A stretch of 64,000 nucleotides of DNA from Porodaedalea pini (lineage: Eukaryota; Basidiomycota; Agaricomycetes; Hymenochaetales; Hymenochaetaceae), in the NCBI GenBank assembly GCA_002794775.1, contig NBAY01000034.1, forward strand, positions 372,001 to 436,000. Reading direction: 5' to 3'. Position numbers and translations under genes: made by a program. Every line of letters begins with the position of its first letter. The stretch's first letter is position 1. Under the pieces are notes generated by a model. It was not told the DNA's origin. It did not search any database and saw nothing but the letters and a program-made list of their open reading frames with translations. Below are positions 28,699 to 41,186 of the stretch, in pieces.

Positions 28699-29433
28699 CT
28701 TGATTCAATATCGACGCAGTGAACGGTCTACCTTTGTTTGAATAGAATGCAGTTGGTTTACTCGCCTTGGATAAGCATCTGTAGCTATTGTAGATAAACC
28801 TTCGGGATACGGTGAGTATGTCAGTTATCGGAAGAGATAAAGAGTCGTCTGTGCTAGAACAAGTGGTGGTCTAGATGTCTTTAAAGCACTAGTGAGCAGA
28901 TGGGCCCAGTGACTGGAACCGAAACTTGGCCAGAAATAAAGCAAAGGAGCCGCTTTAACGACACCATAATTGATAATATCCCGCGCATCGCGCAGTAGAA
29001 CTTCAGCGACTTAAGTAATACTCCTTCGTTTGATATGCCGTTCGTCTGTCCAAATGTTAGGAAGGATAGTGGTCTTAAAGGAGCCGCGGGCGGCCGCGAA
29101 GTTCAGCTTGCGTAACTTTGACGATTACGTAATTTGTCTGCCCTTTACAATGTAGTTTTTTCTCGACTTTAAGCTGGGCTCCCATGCAGCCGCAGAGAGC
29201 TGAGACGCAAGAATAAACGCTGGTCATGCTTTGAGACAACTATCATCATAGGTTTTTCAACACCTGGGACCTTTGACAACATGTTCTGAGCTTCTGCGGA
29301 CTGCACTATCTAGAATCTTTGCGAACTGCGGGTCCTCGAGCCGGTCGCCACCTTGACGAAGGAGTACGCGAGAAAAAGCACAAGCAGGTCAGAAAGCAGC
29401 CATTAATATTGCTGGCTTAGCCAGCTTATAAGA
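28699..29433. other. Intergenic, no gene seen
   Basis: AT-rich spacer between the divergent methyltransferase gene and the NLR remnant. It should hold the methyltransferase promoter. Confidence 0.4.
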
Positions 29434-31335
29434 CATGGCTGCTCTAGACCCGGCAGACAAGAATAGGTTGTACACGCAGCGTATCTCATACCTCTCGCCT
29501 TCTCTACCTTCACCATGTCGCAACAAAAGCCTACGATGCTCAGTGATCAACTCGTGATCAAGCACGCGTTGGGATTCATTCAGAAGTCAGAAGTATCTGA
29601 AAAGTCGAACGAGATGAAGTGGGAAGGCAGCACGTTAGCATCCATATTCTTCAGTTACGGACCTCAGTACTGATTTTGCAAAAGCTATGTCGACTTGTCT
29701 ACCACGGCCGTCATTGAAGTTTATAGGACTGAAATGCTTCAAAAATCGTGGATTGGTTGTTAGGCTCGAACTCGACTTCAGAACATATGAGTTCGGAGAT
29801 GAGAAACATATCAAGCTTCGGAATACGAATTTAGGTTTCATGTGCTATTGGATTCGCAGCTCAAGAAAAAGGCCTCGATATTGATCTGCTGTTCGGAACT
29901 CCCAAGACCCCGAGAGCAATTTGACTTGGAATGCGAGCGAAATTTGATGATAATGATGCGCTGAATTAGTGGTCGGAGGTCGCTCGCATCCGTGCTGCTG
30001 ATGTTATCGAAGCTCTCCAGTCGAAGAAAGGGATGATAGAATAAGCTGGACTTTTTTCACGCGTTGAGATTTTGTAATCCAAGTTGGGACTGGTTTCGCT
30101 GAAGTACGACCCCGACTTTGATCTTTGCTCAAACAACTATGATTTAAGTGTCAAATTCAGCTACTCCCAGTGACAAAGACTGCTGCCTCCATCGTCTCTA
30201 CGATATTCAAGGTAGAATTCCCTTTATGCCTTCTTAGTCAAAAGTAGACTGACTGTCGCATTGCAGAAAATTCAAGACATTCCAAAATCATCAGGAACTC
30301 ACTGAAGTCTTAAACGACATGGTTTCCATGCTGCCTGCCATCGAAATGGCCTCTGAGCATTTCCAAGAGACTCAAACTCGCCAGTGTCTAAGAGAATTCG
30401 TTGATCTTGTTGGGAAGACGTCGCAGGAGGTCACCAAGTGCTATTCTCCAGCAAAGCGAGGTACGAAGTTTCGTTTGTTGTAACCAATCTTACTCATGCA
30501 AAATGCTATGATTGGCACGCAGAATTCATATGGAATGCTACTAAAATGGAAGATGTTATGAAGTTGAAGAACGACGTACGGCGATTGAGAGGCGACGTAA
30601 TCTTGGTCCTTGCTGCTGATTCGCAAACACACTTGGCAGAAATCAAAGAGGCCCTTGCTTTGCTTCGTAAGCGCAAATTGACTCCAAGACCGACTTTTTT
30701 AATAATGTAAAGTAAGCCAACAATCGCTTTCTGACACAGACGAAACGTTACTTAGTAGTCTGACACCACCTGATGGTAGTGCTTACGGTTGAGGCCATCT
30801 CTGCCTTTCGGTAACGAGAGGTTCTGTTTTACGGGTTACAAAGACCTGGTCTGTCTCGAAGGACCTGTCATCACGATTGTACTGGCTGTATGGATAAGCG
30901 GGCTCCTGCAGAAACTCAGTGGCTTCATCTGCAGCGGATGCTTTAGACGATGACAGGCTGTTATCCGGATTGTTCGTCTGTAAGAGAGACATCCCCGAGC
31001 GTAGAGATGTAGAGATACTGTCTGCTTCATTCGCGCAATGGCATATTTGTTTTCTGGCCGGGGCGTACAAGCCCTTCAGCAAAGGCCTTTTACCAAAACT
31101 TCAGAACCACCCTACCATCATGGATAAACCCCCTTCCAAGCAATTTAAGGCTTTACTTGAAAAGCCACTCTTAGATATCCCGAGATGCTGTTTCCGCGCC
31201 AATTACCACTGTGGTTGATGCATTGGATGAACGCGACTGCAACGAGTCTATCTTTTCGTATCTCGCACGTATGATCGAATTCGCACCGTGACTCACTGGC
31301 AAGCTTGTCGTCATGACCCGTGCAACTCAGCATAT
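29434..31335 (+). pseudogene. NACHT NLR-like gene remnant (partner of the gene at 36253-39981)
   Basis: Plus-strand relic of the same family as the minus-strand NLR gene. The shared upstream segment (atggctgctctagacccggc...) starts at 29434. The C2-like N-terminal motif [18 protein letters not shown] is at about 29550. A helical segment (VARIRA-ADVIEALQSKK) around 29990 has stops after it. The next segments are EFVDLVGKTSQEVTKCYSPAK at 30400 and LKNDVRRLRGDVILVL at 30560. NACHT pieces follow (DALDDDRLLSGLFVCKRDIPE; YKPFSKGLLPKLQNHPTIMD; FKALLEKPLLDIP). The Walker A motif is missing, frames change repeatedly and several stops interrupt it. Nothing of the WD40 part remains. Clearly dead. Confidence 0.87.
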
Positions 31336-33176
31336 TCGTTTGCGATTATCCAGCCTTTATCTGTGTCTGAGGATGTCCGAGTTCTTGCCGTCGTCTGGTC
31401 GTGCGTGCAGATACTGTTGTAGTTACGGGTTAAGTGCTTCGTCTTTCTCCGCTTCGAAATAAAGAAATGACGTTGCTGAACGTGCTTGGTGGTTACAATC
31501 TCGGACTAACTATGCCTGCGCAAATAGTAAATAAATGCGTATCTACTGGCACCGTCACCTGGTCCCAAAACCTGTGATGCAGTGGGGTCGTCATTCTTGG
31601 TCGAAGGTGGTGTGTAAGAGTGTTCATGATACCTGAAAGGAATTACTTAATGCTGGCGGGGGCTAGCGGGGAAAGGAGAAACGGCAATAGGCGGTTTGTC
31701 AGCTGTTTCTGGGCGATTGCGGTAGTTTCATGCCGGCTATAGACGGTGACTTGCAGAAAATTATGCGTCCTCCAGATTCCTCGTCTACCGGTGCGTATAG
31801 CTAGTTCATCAGGCGGCCCGGACGGAGCGATTGTTTTGCGAACCTCCTTGCATGGATAATGGCGTCTTTCATTTCATGCAACTCGTGATCCGCAGGGATA
31901 CTGAAATGTGCACAGAGTGAAAGCTTGACGGCGGCACAATCGCGGCGTGGGCGCTGTGCTCGTCGAACCTATTTGCAGTCAGGTGGCCGAAGTACCCAAC
32001 TTTGTTGAACTCCAAGTGTGAAGAGATGAAATGTGCGCAAGGTTCGTGCATTGGATGACGGAGCTCATTTCGTTCTTAGTGACGAACTTCATTATCGTCG
32101 TGCAAGTGAGTGACGAGGCTTGTATAGAGTTCAAGGAGGAGCGGGAGACATCCAATCGGTCTAGTGCAGCTGACTGAGGTTGCTGATAATCTCTTCTCGG
32201 TATTCATAATTCGATAGCTTCGGAAACCTCGACCGCTTACATAGCAAGACTGATAAACTCCGATATCCGTCATTGCTTGCATCTCTTCTCTTCTAAGGCG
32301 CCCGATAGCTCGCACTGAAGACTTCGACGATGCACATCCTGCGCACATGTCTCGCAGCAAGACATCACCTCAGAAAGAGGGGTTGAATCGCTGAATGCAC
32401 ATTCATCGGCGCGAGTCTGAAGAATCGAAGAAGGGCATTTCGGTGAGTGGATAAGGACAGTCGAGTTCCTCATTCGTGGATGAAGGCCGTTGATGACGCG
32501 ACTCACAGGGCAGGAAAGTTTAATCTGTGCATATTGAAGCAAGCGATTTCCTTATTTTGCATGATAAGGATCGGACAAATAGCGGTCGGACTTTGAGAGC
32601 GAGTTCGAAAGGGGGCGCTTGACCTGACATGGCGCTTCGCTCAGATAAATTTATGTTTATGTTCCGGTAAGCTGCGCGACGCGAGCTCGTCTGGGCACAT
32701 CGTCAAGATGTTGCGACAAGATTGCGTTTCAGGATCTAGCCGAACATGAATCAGATAAGATGGAAGCTTCCGCCCGTTCGCGTCGGCGATGCGAACCACA
32801 TTCTCCATTCGTTTGGGTGCGGGTGAGCCTTGTTCCGAGCATGGTCACGTCTTCATGAGATTCGTCAGTGGAGACCAATGCTGACCGGGTGCTTAGAGAT
32901 GAACACACTCAGACAACAATCTCCATGAGAAATCGATATGAGATCGTGTAAGTGTATGCACTGCTTGGAAATAGATGGTTCCCATGCAAGGGCCGTCGGC
33001 TCCGTTTCTTCTTCTTGGGCGGAATATCGCTAGAGAAACCGCTGTCGGACGACTTTGAACTTTGAACTTGAAGCGACGTCGGCGCCGACTCGGATAGTCT
33101 CGCGAAGCCAAGCGTCATGCCGCAGAAAGTCGGGTTGAACATTACGCGATGCAGAGCGATTCAGTAAGGAAACTAC
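31336..33176. other. Intergenic, no gene seen
   Basis: 1.8 kb without a supportable gene. It may contain further unrecognisable NLR debris at its left. The last 140 bp are shared with the sequence upstream of the AMID pseudogene (around 41070-41186). Confidence 0.35.
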
Positions 33177-33185
33177 TATATATAG
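33177..33185 (+). promoter_or_regulatory. TATA-like element upstream of the AMID-type oxidoreductase gene
   Basis: TATATATAG lies about 160 bp before the ATG at 33345, followed by a C/T-rich leader (ccctctaccttccctttccttcag). The leader is conserved before the degraded second copy, but the TATA stretch is not. Confidence 0.35.
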
Positions 33186-33344
33186 AAAGAACCAATCGGG
33201 GTCGGTTATCAGATAATCTTCTCAGAGCTGTTTTCAAGGCAAGCGGGCCGCCTCTTATAACTCACTCGTGCACCACGACTGTTCTCCGAGTCCCACCACC
33301 CTCCCTCTACCTTCCCTTTCCTTCAGTCCCTAGACACTTAACTT

Positions 33345-35440
33345 ATGACTATGCAGAATGTAATCGTACTCGGTGGTTCCTATGGCGGTCAGTCCTCCTC
33401 TCCTGCACGAGAGGCACCGCACAGCTTACTGACGTTCCGGTTGTGTCTCAGGCTCGCGGGCAGCCCATCTGCTCGGGCAAGGCCTCGGAAACAAGTTTCG
33501 AGTCATTTTGATAGATCGAAACAGGTATGTCGAGCTTGATATATTCTGTGTAAAGTCCATACTTACGATTTCGACAGTCACGCCAATCGTATGTATGCAA
33601 CGTTGTTGCGCCGAATGCCTACTAACTTTACGGACAGATCTCTATGTCTTTCCACGTCTGGCTGTTCTCCCAGGACACGAACATAAATCCTGTGCGTCGA
33701 TTTCTCCTCTCCCTGCTCGTCAAATGTCGCTGAAGCTGCCACTACAGTCATCCCATACAAGGGCATCTTCAACCCCGTAACCGCCACTAATCCCGATCCT
33801 CCCGCAACTCATCACATCGTCCTCCACGCCAAAATCATCGGCTTCACGCAGCACGACGTTACACTCGACCGTACCTTCCCGGAACTAGGCTTCCACTCGC
33901 CCGTCATCCCTTACAAATACGCAGTCTATGCGCTCGGCAGCCGTCTACCTGCGCCTATTGACTTATGGTCCCGGGACGAAAATGTTGTCGTTGCGCAACC
34001 GGGGGCCGAGAAGCAGGAGGAGATTGAGGCTGCGGAGGAGCAGATGCAGACAGAGTATGGCGGGACGAAGCAGGAGGGAATGGAGTGGTTGAAGCAATGT
34101 CAGGACCGCATACGTGGGGCCGACAGTATACTATGCGTCGGTGGAGGAGCTTTGGGTATTCGTGAGTATCATATCCAGGCCGTCTTCGTTGGGCAGGCTT
34201 AAGCTCTGTCATAGAATTCGCTACGGATATCAAGTCGCTCTACCCGGAGAAACAGGTCACTCTCCTGCACTCGCGACACCGCCTACTGCCGCGCTTTGAC
34301 TATGACCTGCATTGTGAAGGTAGGAGCGCGCATTTAGTCATACTGCTGCGTAATCTCATTTTCTAATCTCGCTTCTCCGCAGTCTTGAAAACACTGGAAG
34401 ATCTTCGGATTGATTTAATCCTCGGGGAACGTCTGGACCTCGAGTCGACGCGGCCGGAGGCGGTCAAGTTCAATGAGCGTGGTCAGCGCGTTGTACGGAC
34501 GGTAAAGGGCCGTGAAGTCGCTGCGGACCTCCTTGTCAGTACAACCGTTTCGTCCTATGTATATGCTTGAGGCTAAGATGTTGTTACGTCGATCTAGCTA
34601 CTTTGCACGGGCCAGGTACCAAACACGGGCCTCATCAGCGCGATGTCGCCCGAGTCTGTTGATCCGGTAACAAAGCTCGCATACGTGTTACCGACGATGC
34701 AGCTCGGCGTCATCCCTCCTGAGTCCGAGGTCGAAGCCTCGCCTGTCCCGCCCCAAGAAACCCCTCTCCCATCCGAGCTCGACCTGAAGCAACTGCACCT
34801 CTGCGAGTCATCGACATCCCCGTCTGTACTCAGCGAGGAGTTTGATGTGGAAGAGAGTGAGGAGGCCGGGGCGCAGCTTGAGCCATTACCGGAGACGCCG
34901 TACCCGCACATCTTCGTCATCGGTGATTCGGCGGATGCGTTTGGTGCGATCAAGGCGGGCCATACAGCGTATTGGCAGGCGGAGGTGGCTGCGAGGAATA
35001 TTGTGAGGCTTGCGCGAAGGGAGACTGAAGCTGAGACCGAAGTCGAAGCTAAGGCTAAGGTTGAGTCTGAGGGTGAGGACGGGGAGGGGCTGGAGACGGA
35101 GGGCAAAGATGGGGAGGCGGAAGAGGAGAAGACGCCGGAGTCGCTTGAGCTGGAATGTTATACGCCTGGTCCACCTGCGATCAAAGTCTCGCTCGGTATC
35201 GTACGTCTCGTCTCCCTTCTGTCCCTTCCTCTTCCCTTTCCTCCCACTCAACTGTCCTTTCGTTGCGCGACAAATTGACTAAAATGTTGCCCATTTAATA
35301 TTCAGGGACAAACATCGGCGTACCAGATCAACGGCGTGATCGGGCGTAAGGACGCTGTGGAGGCGGACGACCTCGATGCGCCGATGGCGTGGGCGTTCTA
35401 TGGCATGCACGACGTCAAGCCAGAGGACATGTACGTTTGA
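33345..35440 (+). CDS. AIF/AMID-like FAD-dependent NAD(P)H oxidoreductase
   Basis: 529 residues in nine exons: 33345-33387, 33452-33524, 33578-33588, 33638-33691, 33748-34161, 34215-34319, 34383-34534, 34598-35200 and 35306-35440. The FAD Rossmann motif is NVIVLGGSYGGSRAAHLL. The second, NAD(P)H Rossmann motif is SILCVGGGALGIQFATDI, and FVIGDSADAFGAIKAGHTAYWQ is the FAD-binding end of the family. These features match the AIF-M2/AMID/FSP1 group, quinone-reducing flavoproteins linked to cell death or membrane redox protection. A Glu/Lys-rich insertion of about 45 residues, found only in this copy, follows RRETEAETEVEAK and splits the C-terminal domain. No transmembrane segment or signal peptide is obvious. 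Exon 3 is only 11 nt. The last exon could extend past 35440 by another intron (GTACGTTTGA). Confidence 0.88.
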
Positions 35441-36252
35441 GATTTTCTCTCTTTCTGGCCTTTCCCCAGTCGTGCGTGTGGATTTTACGAATGGCTACGG
35501 TTGTGCGAACATGATGGGCGATTCGGAGTTGGGGAAGTCGTGAGTATTTGAGGTAACGGGGGTGATACGAGGGAACATGTCTCATCAGGTAACGTATCGT
35601 CTCGGGTCTGGAGTCCATCGCTTCTCGTAGGGCCGTGTGGTGCAACTGCTTATTCACGTACATATAAGCTAAACACAAAATTGCATACTATGATTTGTCG
35701 ATCGGCTGCAGGATCGAGTCACTCTTGCTTACATCCCTTCAATGGCCTCGTATGCGTACGAGTACCCGAAGCTCCAGTGCAGGCATATGCGAGGAGTAAA
35801 GTAACCGAGATTTTGATGCTCAATTATACGAAGAGAAATGTGGATTGCAACACTTGAACTTGGTTGTTGTGTCTGAATGATATCTGCAGAGATGGACACA
35901 TACCAGAACGTTTCTGCAAGATTCAAGGCGATGGTTATCGTTATACGGAATGAATCGGTTGTTGAGGAACGTGGTCGTACGAAAACCGTGCTCGACCAAT
36001 TCTCGAGCCAATCTCGAGCCGGAGTGCCTCATGCGAATTCCGAAGCGTTGCACTCGTGATCGAAAGCAATCAATACGGGGCTCTCGGTATAAGCTTGGAT
36101 TCATTCCAACGGTGCATGGCCAAATATATATTTTGGGATGGAGTTTATGCAGTAGATATCAGACACATTTGTCGGTAAAAGTTGAAAAAAAAAATGAAAT
36201 GAAACATACTACATAACAAGAACTGAAAGAAATGCTACGCGTACTTAGCTCG
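35441..36252. other. Convergent intergenic region
   Basis: 3' sides of the AMID gene (+) and the NLR gene (-). No gene is supported; antisense ORFs of 60-94 codons have no signature. Confidence 0.4.
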
Positions 36253-39200
36253 CTATACCCCTTCCTCCTGCATTATTTTAGTCCAATCATTTCCGTGACG
36301 AAGGCTCTTCCAGTCGATTTTCACCGGATGTCTAACTGCATTACGCGGCATGCAGAATAGACTCATATCACATAAACCGTTTCGATGCTCTTCAGGGACC
36401 CATAATAATAGACTCCCATCCAATGTTCGGATCCACCCGTCAGACGGAACACTCAAAGGAATGGCTGAAGAGACAAGCGATAGAGGGTCTGGCGCACCGG
36501 ATGTACCGCTCGGCTTCGGGATTGATACAAAGTGCTGTTCGACAGGATCCCAACGGCTTTCGCCTCGAGATACTCCTCCTATTGGAGTGCTAGTCTCGGC
36601 ATCCCAGACTCGAATCGTGTTGTCCTTAGACCCAGAGACGATTCGAGTCCCGTCTGGGGAATATCCGACTGACCAGACCCGATCCTCGTGTCCCTGAAAC
36701 GGCTCGCCGACGGGAGCGCCTGTCTAAGCATCCCACACTCGAATCGTCTTGTCAAAAGACCCAGAGACGATTCGACTTCCATCTGGCGAAAATGCTACAC
36801 ACAATACCGAAGAGCCAGTTCTCAATGCCTGGAGGTTAGGAGGGAAGCACTTGACTCGGTTGTTTATGGCCTCAGAACGAATGAATATGTGACGACATCT
36901 CTTAGATATTATAGAATCCGACGGTACCCAGAGTAAGGCGGAAATATATGTGTGTGGCGTGCTTAATGACATTGGCAAATGAAAGAGAGCGATGAAACGG
37001 CGGAGATCGGAGGCAGTATCGCGCACTTCTGCATCATCTAAAACCGTCTTCGCGTGAAAGGTCAGCTACTGTTTCGTAGGAGTTGAGAGTGAACAACAAA
37101 CTTTGAGATGCTCCGGTAGTTGCTGGAGTATCTGACTTGCTGCGCTGAGCTCGCCCATCAGGCTCATCGCTTCGAGCCAGTACAGTGATTGGGCGGAGCA
37201 GAGAAAGTTGTGCAGCATTTGAAGCATCCGCTGTTGGGATGTGGAAACGACTTCGGATCTAGAAAGATGGTCGAGCCAGTACAATGAACTATACTGCAAG
37301 TCCTGTGAGATACAGTTGGCAATGCGATACTCGAGATCCTGAACGTCACTGTTGGGATAGTACAATGACTTGAGATCGCAAATATTGAACTTGAGACCTT
37401 GTCCCATAATGTCGAGACACGCTGTTCCCATCACCGCCTCCAAGTGTGCCGTTCCAGTCCAGAATATGTCGGATCGATGTTCGTTCTCGATGAAGTCGAG
37501 GAAGGATGGATGGAGAACACGAATTTGGTCGTCTTTGATAATCACCGATCCCAATTTACGAAGCAAATTCTCTAATTCCGAGAGCGAGACTTGGTCACGG
37601 AGCTCTCCAAGTCGGTTTAGGAAGGCATGGAGCGCCTCAATGGAAAGTTGCTTATTCCTCGAAGTGACGAATATGAGACCAACGAGCGATCTGACCACGT
37701 CCCTTCCGGCAGGAGAAGCTCCTGTCGCTGATCTCAGCACTCGCAGGTATAATGCATCGAGTTCCGTCTCTGCACTAGATGCAGACTTTGAGGAAAGTAT
37801 ATCCTCAATAACCTTGAGTCTACCATACGGCTGAACACGGACATGTTTCATGACGGTAGCGGTCCAGATGAACAGGCCCTGAGCCTTTTCCGCAAGGTCC
37901 TCGACCTGAGCGAGAGAAACTTCCGATTGAAGTGTCGAAAGGGACCCCTTAGACGAAAATTCATATTGAATGTAGGATAGGATGTCGTCATGAGCATCCT
38001 CGACAAACAGGTCGTGTTTCGTCATAAATATCCCAGACTCGAATAATCCCTCGCCAATCTCTTGAGTTGGACGGCTCGTGACGATAAGCCTGAGCCATGG
38101 TGCGAGTTTGACCATGCGTGCGAGAAATCGCGAGATAGGTTGGCTATCGTCGCATTCATCCAACGCATCGATCACGACGATGATTCGTGCGGGAATGTCG
38201 TCTTGAGAGACCTCTGAGAGTGGCTTCTCAAGTAAAGCTCTGAACTGAGTGGAAAGGGGTTCATCCAAGATATCCGGGTCCTTCTTCAATATGGGTAAAA
38301 GGATTTCGCTGAACGGCTTGTACGCCTTAGCCAGAAAATATGTCATTGCGCGAATGAAGAGGACAGGATCTCTACATTCGGGAATATCTCTCTTGCAGAA
38401 AAACGATCCAGATAAGAGTTCGTCATCACGCAAAGCATCTGCTACAGATGCAGCCACCGAGCTTTTGCCGGAGCCGGCCACGCCGTACAGCCAGAAAAGC
38501 CGTGAGGACTCATCATTAAAGAGAGCCCAGTCCTTTATGCGCTGTCTAACGGACATTCTCGTATCTGGAAGACAACAGCGAGCTCGGTCATAAGCGCTGC
38601 CTTTCGGGGCCTCAAGCTACCAAGCGCCTTCTCATCCGCGTCGGAAAGTGATTGATCGCCTGCTCTACATTAGAAATAATAGCTCGCTGAGCTGACTCGC
38701 ACTTACGTTGTGCAACAAGGGCCTCTAGAATTTCTGCGGTACGCTCTTTGATGACATCGACGTCCCCCTTGATGCCAACAATGAAGGTCAGATGCATGTT
38801 CTCTTTCAACTTCAGTATATCGTCCTTTAGCTTCACAATTGCATCCCCTTTGGACGAGTACCAATCTCTTAGGAGATACTCTGCGCACTAAGACATAAAA
38901 TCAGCTTGGTTGTATTCGAGTCTGATAAATACGGATGTCTTACTTGGCTTGGACTGAGAATAGTATTTGATCAAGTCCTGGGACGTCTTTTTGACAAGGT
39001 CAACGAATTGACTTAAAACGTCTTGAATTGTTTTTTCATGGAATCTCCGGAAAGCTTGTTCAACCGTGGGTAAGATGGAGACTATGTCAAGCATGACATC
39101 GGTGAACTCCTGATGAGACTTCGGAATATCTTGGGCTTTCTGCAGAGCGGCAGTCAGTCTACTTTTGCTTAGCAGACATTAGGGAAACTCTACCTTGAAT

Positions 39201-39981
39201 ATCGCGGAGACGATAGAGGCAGCAACCTTTGCCGCTGGAAATAGCTGATTTGACTCATAAATCAGAGTTATTCGAGCAAACATCATATTTGGGCTCTTAC
39301 CTCTGCGAAACCGGATCCAACTTCGACAACAAAATCCAAGTGATGAAGGAAAATGTCCAGCTTGTCTACAATCCGTTCCTTCGATTTGAGAGCCTCGATA
39401 GCCTTTTCAGCACGGATGCGAGCAGCCTCCACGCACTAATTCAGCGCATCATAATCATCAACTGTCTTTCGCATTTCAAGCTAAATAGTACTCACGGTCA
39501 CGGACGTTCCAAACGTACACTCAAGCTTGAGGCCATTTTCTTGAGTCGAGCAACCGTCAGCAACATTTTGCGGTATATGAAACCAGTGACCATACCCTCC
39601 TGGTTGGCTCGTTTATCATCGAGTTCGAACTTGATGACCAATTCATGCTTTTGAAGCTTTTCAGTCCTGTGGACTTCGAGAACGGCTATGGCAGATATAT
39701 CAACGTAGCTTTTGTAAAATGTCAGAATCAGGGAGTTGGAGCTAAATAGACCACAAACGTGTTGCACTCCCACGTCATGTCGTTCAACTTTTCAGATACT
39801 TCAGACTTCTGAACGAATCCTGACGCGTGCTTGATCACAAGCTGGAATTTGGACGTTCGGGCGGTGTCGTCGATGTGAATGGTCTTCAGGTGAAGACAGC
39901 TGTGGGATGGAAGATCGGTTTACGGTTCGAAAGCATAAGGGCAAGAATGACTGACCGGTCTTCGAGTTGACCGCTGGGCAT
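36253..39981 (-). CDS. NLR-like NACHT-WD40 protein with a C2-like N terminus and an in-frame stop
   Basis: Minus-strand gene starting at 39981 (MPSGQLEDR). A C2-like segment ([40 protein letters not shown]) is followed by a helical region ([40 protein letters not shown]). The NACHT domain has Walker [12 protein letters not shown] at about 38470 and Walker [13 protein letters not shown], then winged-helix-like [12 protein letters not shown] and HPSFLDFI. The WD40 part has [28 protein letters not shown], a TAG stop at 36726-36724 where the repeat consensus has Glu, then a second repeat ([19 protein letters not shown]) and the C-terminal cap ([16 protein letters not shown]). Such proteins are fungal innate sensors that trigger cell death. 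Only two WD repeats remain, versus seven or more usually. If read as is, the protein ends after the first repeat. Confidence 0.84.
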
Positions 39982-41186
39982 TGTTGGCTTGTGTTGGGAG
40001 ATGGTGGATGGGGGTGAAGGAGGGACGAGACGACGAAAGAGGACGAGGGGCTATGAGGGGCATCAAGTATGCCGTATTGTTGCATCCTATTCTTGTCTGT
40101 CGGGTCTAGAGTGGCCATCTCTTATGATTTGGCCAAACGAGCAATGGCTTTCCCCTAATCCGTTCGTACTTTTACTTGCGCATTTCCCTTTGCACCTCTT
40201 CATCAAAGCGAGATCAACTCATGGATCAACAAGACCTAGAACAACAAGAGAAACCAGCATTTGAGTAATAACAGGCCGCGCGAGTCGGATGTTTCGTCAC
40301 TCGTTGCTCCACTCAGATTCGATAATGCTTTCGTTCTCGTCCTATCATAGATGGGCTCCGTGCAACGTCGACTTTGAAAGGAGATTCCTCGATGCTGCTG
40401 GTTCCTGGTTGTGGAAATTTGTCGAAAGGATGTTGCTCTGCATTCGGCTTCAAATCACCCCGAGGCCCGGAAACAAATTCTATTTTTACGCTTCTTTCCA
40501 GCACGTGTTCACTGCTGTATTCAAAAGTTCGACTCTTTTGACTCTAACTCGGGAGGTTTAGGAGTCGAAACTCATTCCTACAGCAACAGAAATGCGCAGT
40601 TGCTGGAGTCGCAGAATTGCAGAGTGGAGAGTAGGAAAATGAAATTAAGGTAAATGTTTGGTGATGGTTCGGAGGAACCATGCTGTACTGTACAGGCTTA
40701 TGAACCTGTGCATTGTAAGATGATTTCCATCCATGATATTCATTTCAATCGTTATGTCAAGCGAGACAAAGAGAAAATGGAAGTGAAGATCCTAGTATCA
40801 ATCTTCCCGTTCGATTAAGGCGGACATAGGCTCGAGGCAAGCGTCCAGAGTCTCGAGTTTGCTGCGGCGGTTTCCTCGATCAGTTGTCCACGTCGTTGAC
40901 ACCTGACTCAAGGACGTTCTACGACATAGCGTGTTGGGAAGTTGCCGAGCTTCTAGTTCCGTGTCCAAGGCGGGATATCGAGGAAGACGTGCCTGAGCTC
41001 AAGACACGAGATGAGAATCACTCAATCAGAGGCCCATAGATGGATGAGTCCAGTCCATGGCCAGGGCCGGTCCGTTATCAGATAATCTTCTCAGGCAAGC
41101 GCGCGACCGTTTACAATTCACTCGCGCCCTCGAGTCCCACTCTCCCTCTACCTTCCCTTTCCTTCAGACCTTGGACTCTTAACTTA
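39982..41186. other. Intergenic: NLR 5' region and promoter copy of the AMID pseudogene
   Basis: The left part resembles the sequence upstream of the NLR remnant (29434-29515: gcyctagacccg.cagacaagaatagg). The right 120 bp resemble the AMID promoter region. No gene seen. Confidence 0.4.
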
